64,000 nucleotides of DNA, from positions 7,750,001-7,814,000 of the forward strand of contig NZ_CP108055.1 of the NCBI RefSeq assembly GCF_036174265.1, given 5' to 3'. The number at the start of each line of letters is the position of its first letter. Positions within the stretch are counted from its first letter, which is position 1. The notes under the pieces are model-generated. The model did no database searches and had not been told where the DNA came from. It worked only from the letters and a program-made list of their open reading frames with translations. Shown piece after piece: positions 61,345 through 64,000 of this stretch. A program made the position numbers and the translations under genes. The stretch is from Streptomyces sp. NBC_00285. Lineage in GTDB: Bacteria; Actinomycetota; Actinomycetes; Streptomycetales; Streptomycetaceae.

Positions 61345-61348
<4 letters not shown>
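59132..61348 (+). CDS. pnp: Polynucleotide phosphorylase
   Basis: A 738-aa 3'-5' exoribonuclease and RNA polymeriser. The GTG at 59132 follows AACGGAGAAAACACTA and gives [35 protein letters not shown], the family's start. Two RNase PH domains, an intervening helical domain, a KH domain ([22 protein letters not shown]) and a C-terminal S1 domain ([28 protein letters not shown]) are all present. [36 protein letters not shown] is the second PH domain's active-site region. The longer upstream in-frame extension to 58916 is rejected because it crosses the leader. The stop overlaps the next gene's GTG (GTGA). Confidence 0.96.
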
Positions 61349-63509
<2,161 letters not shown>

Positions 63510-63516
63510 CACCGTC

Positions 63517-63969
63517 ATGCGAGCCAAGCTGTCCTACGCCGTCACGGCCGCCGTCCTGCTCGTCTACTTCGTGCTGGTCGGCAGCCGTGGCGTCATGCTC
63601 ATCCAGTCCGGCACCCTGCTGACGGTCACCTTCGGCGTCGCGGTGCTGATCCTGCCGGTGATCGGACTGTGGTTCCTGTGGAAGAACACCCAGTTCGTCC
63701 GCAGGGCCAACGCCCTGTCCGCCGAGCTCGACGCCGAGGGCGGCCTGCCCGTCGACGAGCTGAAGCGCACGCCCGGCGGCCGGATCGACCGGGACTCGGC
63801 CGACGAGGTCTTCGCCAAGCGCAAGTCCGAGACCGAGGCGGCCCCCGACGACTGGCGCAGCTGGTTCCGCCTGGCGATCGCCTACCACGACGCCCGCGAC
63901 ACTCCGCGCGCCCGCAAGGCGATGCAGCGCGCCATAGCCCTGCACGACGGCAGGACGATCGAGGTCTAG
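63517..63969 (+). CDS. Small membrane protein with TPR-like C-terminus
   Basis: A 150-aa protein with two N-terminal membrane helices (YAVTAAVLLVYFVLVGSRGVM and LLTVTFGVAVLILPVIGLWFLW, about 7-55). A cytoplasmic domain includes DWRSWFRLAIAYHDARDTPRARKAMQRAIALHD (about 112-144), which matches one tetratricopeptide-like unit. It begins seven bases after dapB and is probably cotranscribed. The function is unknown; homologues are typical dapB neighbours in Streptomyces. The remaining 31 bases of the window show nothing. Confidence 0.75.
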   Translation: MRAKLSYAVTAAVLLVYFVLVGSRGVMLIQSGTLLTVTFGVAVLILPVIGLWFLWKNTQFVRRANALSAELDAEGGLPVDELKRTPGGRIDRDSADEVFAKRKSETEAAPDDWRSWFRLAIAYHDARDTPRARKAMQRAIALHDGRTIEV

Positions 63970-64000
63970 CCGCACCTGTGCCGAAGGGGCCGGCCCGCAT

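Overview
The window is chromosomal DNA of a high-GC actinomycete, almost certainly Streptomyces. The evidence is GC-rich third codon positions, many GTG starts, ATGA/GTGA operon overlaps, and two conserved housekeeping blocks in the order expected for Streptomyces: rimP-nusA-ylxR-infB-DUF503-rbfA-truB ... ribF on the left and rpsO-pnp-M16 peptidase-dapB on the right. All identifications are from reading the sequence; no database search was run.

Left flank (1-14.8 kb). A leftward group holds a truncated putative regulator, an aminoglycoside-kinase-fold protein that has lost its catalytic residues, a DUF4439 ferritin-like protein and a lipoprotein. The rightward translation/transcription operon follows. 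Between truB and ribF sits a 1241-aa protein that fuses a trypsin-like domain (nucleophile Ser replaced by Ala) to a P-loop NTPase and a long C-terminal region.

Central 42 kb (14.8-58.3 kb). This is a large type VII (ESX) secretion locus. The membrane machinery lies at its two ends: an EspI-like ParA ATPase, EccE and EccB on the left, and EccC and EccD on the right. Between them are the secreted WXG100 pair (EsxB/EsxA type), two mycosin proteases, a glycine-rich WXG protein, and three paralogous modules (28.8-31.7, 46.1-49.5 and 49.6-52.5 kb). Each module is built as small WXG-like protein + 400-430-aa WXG/LXG-like protein with a hydrophobic segment + 230-255-aa partner + membrane protein. 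A fourth, divergent module (33.9-39.3 kb) carries a 752-aa WXG protein plus three membrane-anchored proteins that seem to share a Cys-containing domain.

Inside the ESX locus (39.4-44.5 kb, minus strand) is a polymorphic-toxin operon: a 579-aa WXG100-like protein ending in a nucleic-acid deaminase domain, a SUKH-4 immunity protein, a protein that fuses a SUKH-4-like domain to a second deaminase-like domain, and a P-loop ATPase with WD40-type repeats. This operon is the most unusual system in the window.

Right flank (58.5-64 kb). rpsO, pnp, an M16 zinc protease, dapB and a small membrane protein form ordinary rightward housekeeping genes. Several perfect GC-rich inverted repeats, most without U-tracts, mark transcription-unit boundaries. 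Genes between about 26.8 and 33 kb are visibly less GC-rich than their surroundings, which suggests more recent acquisition.
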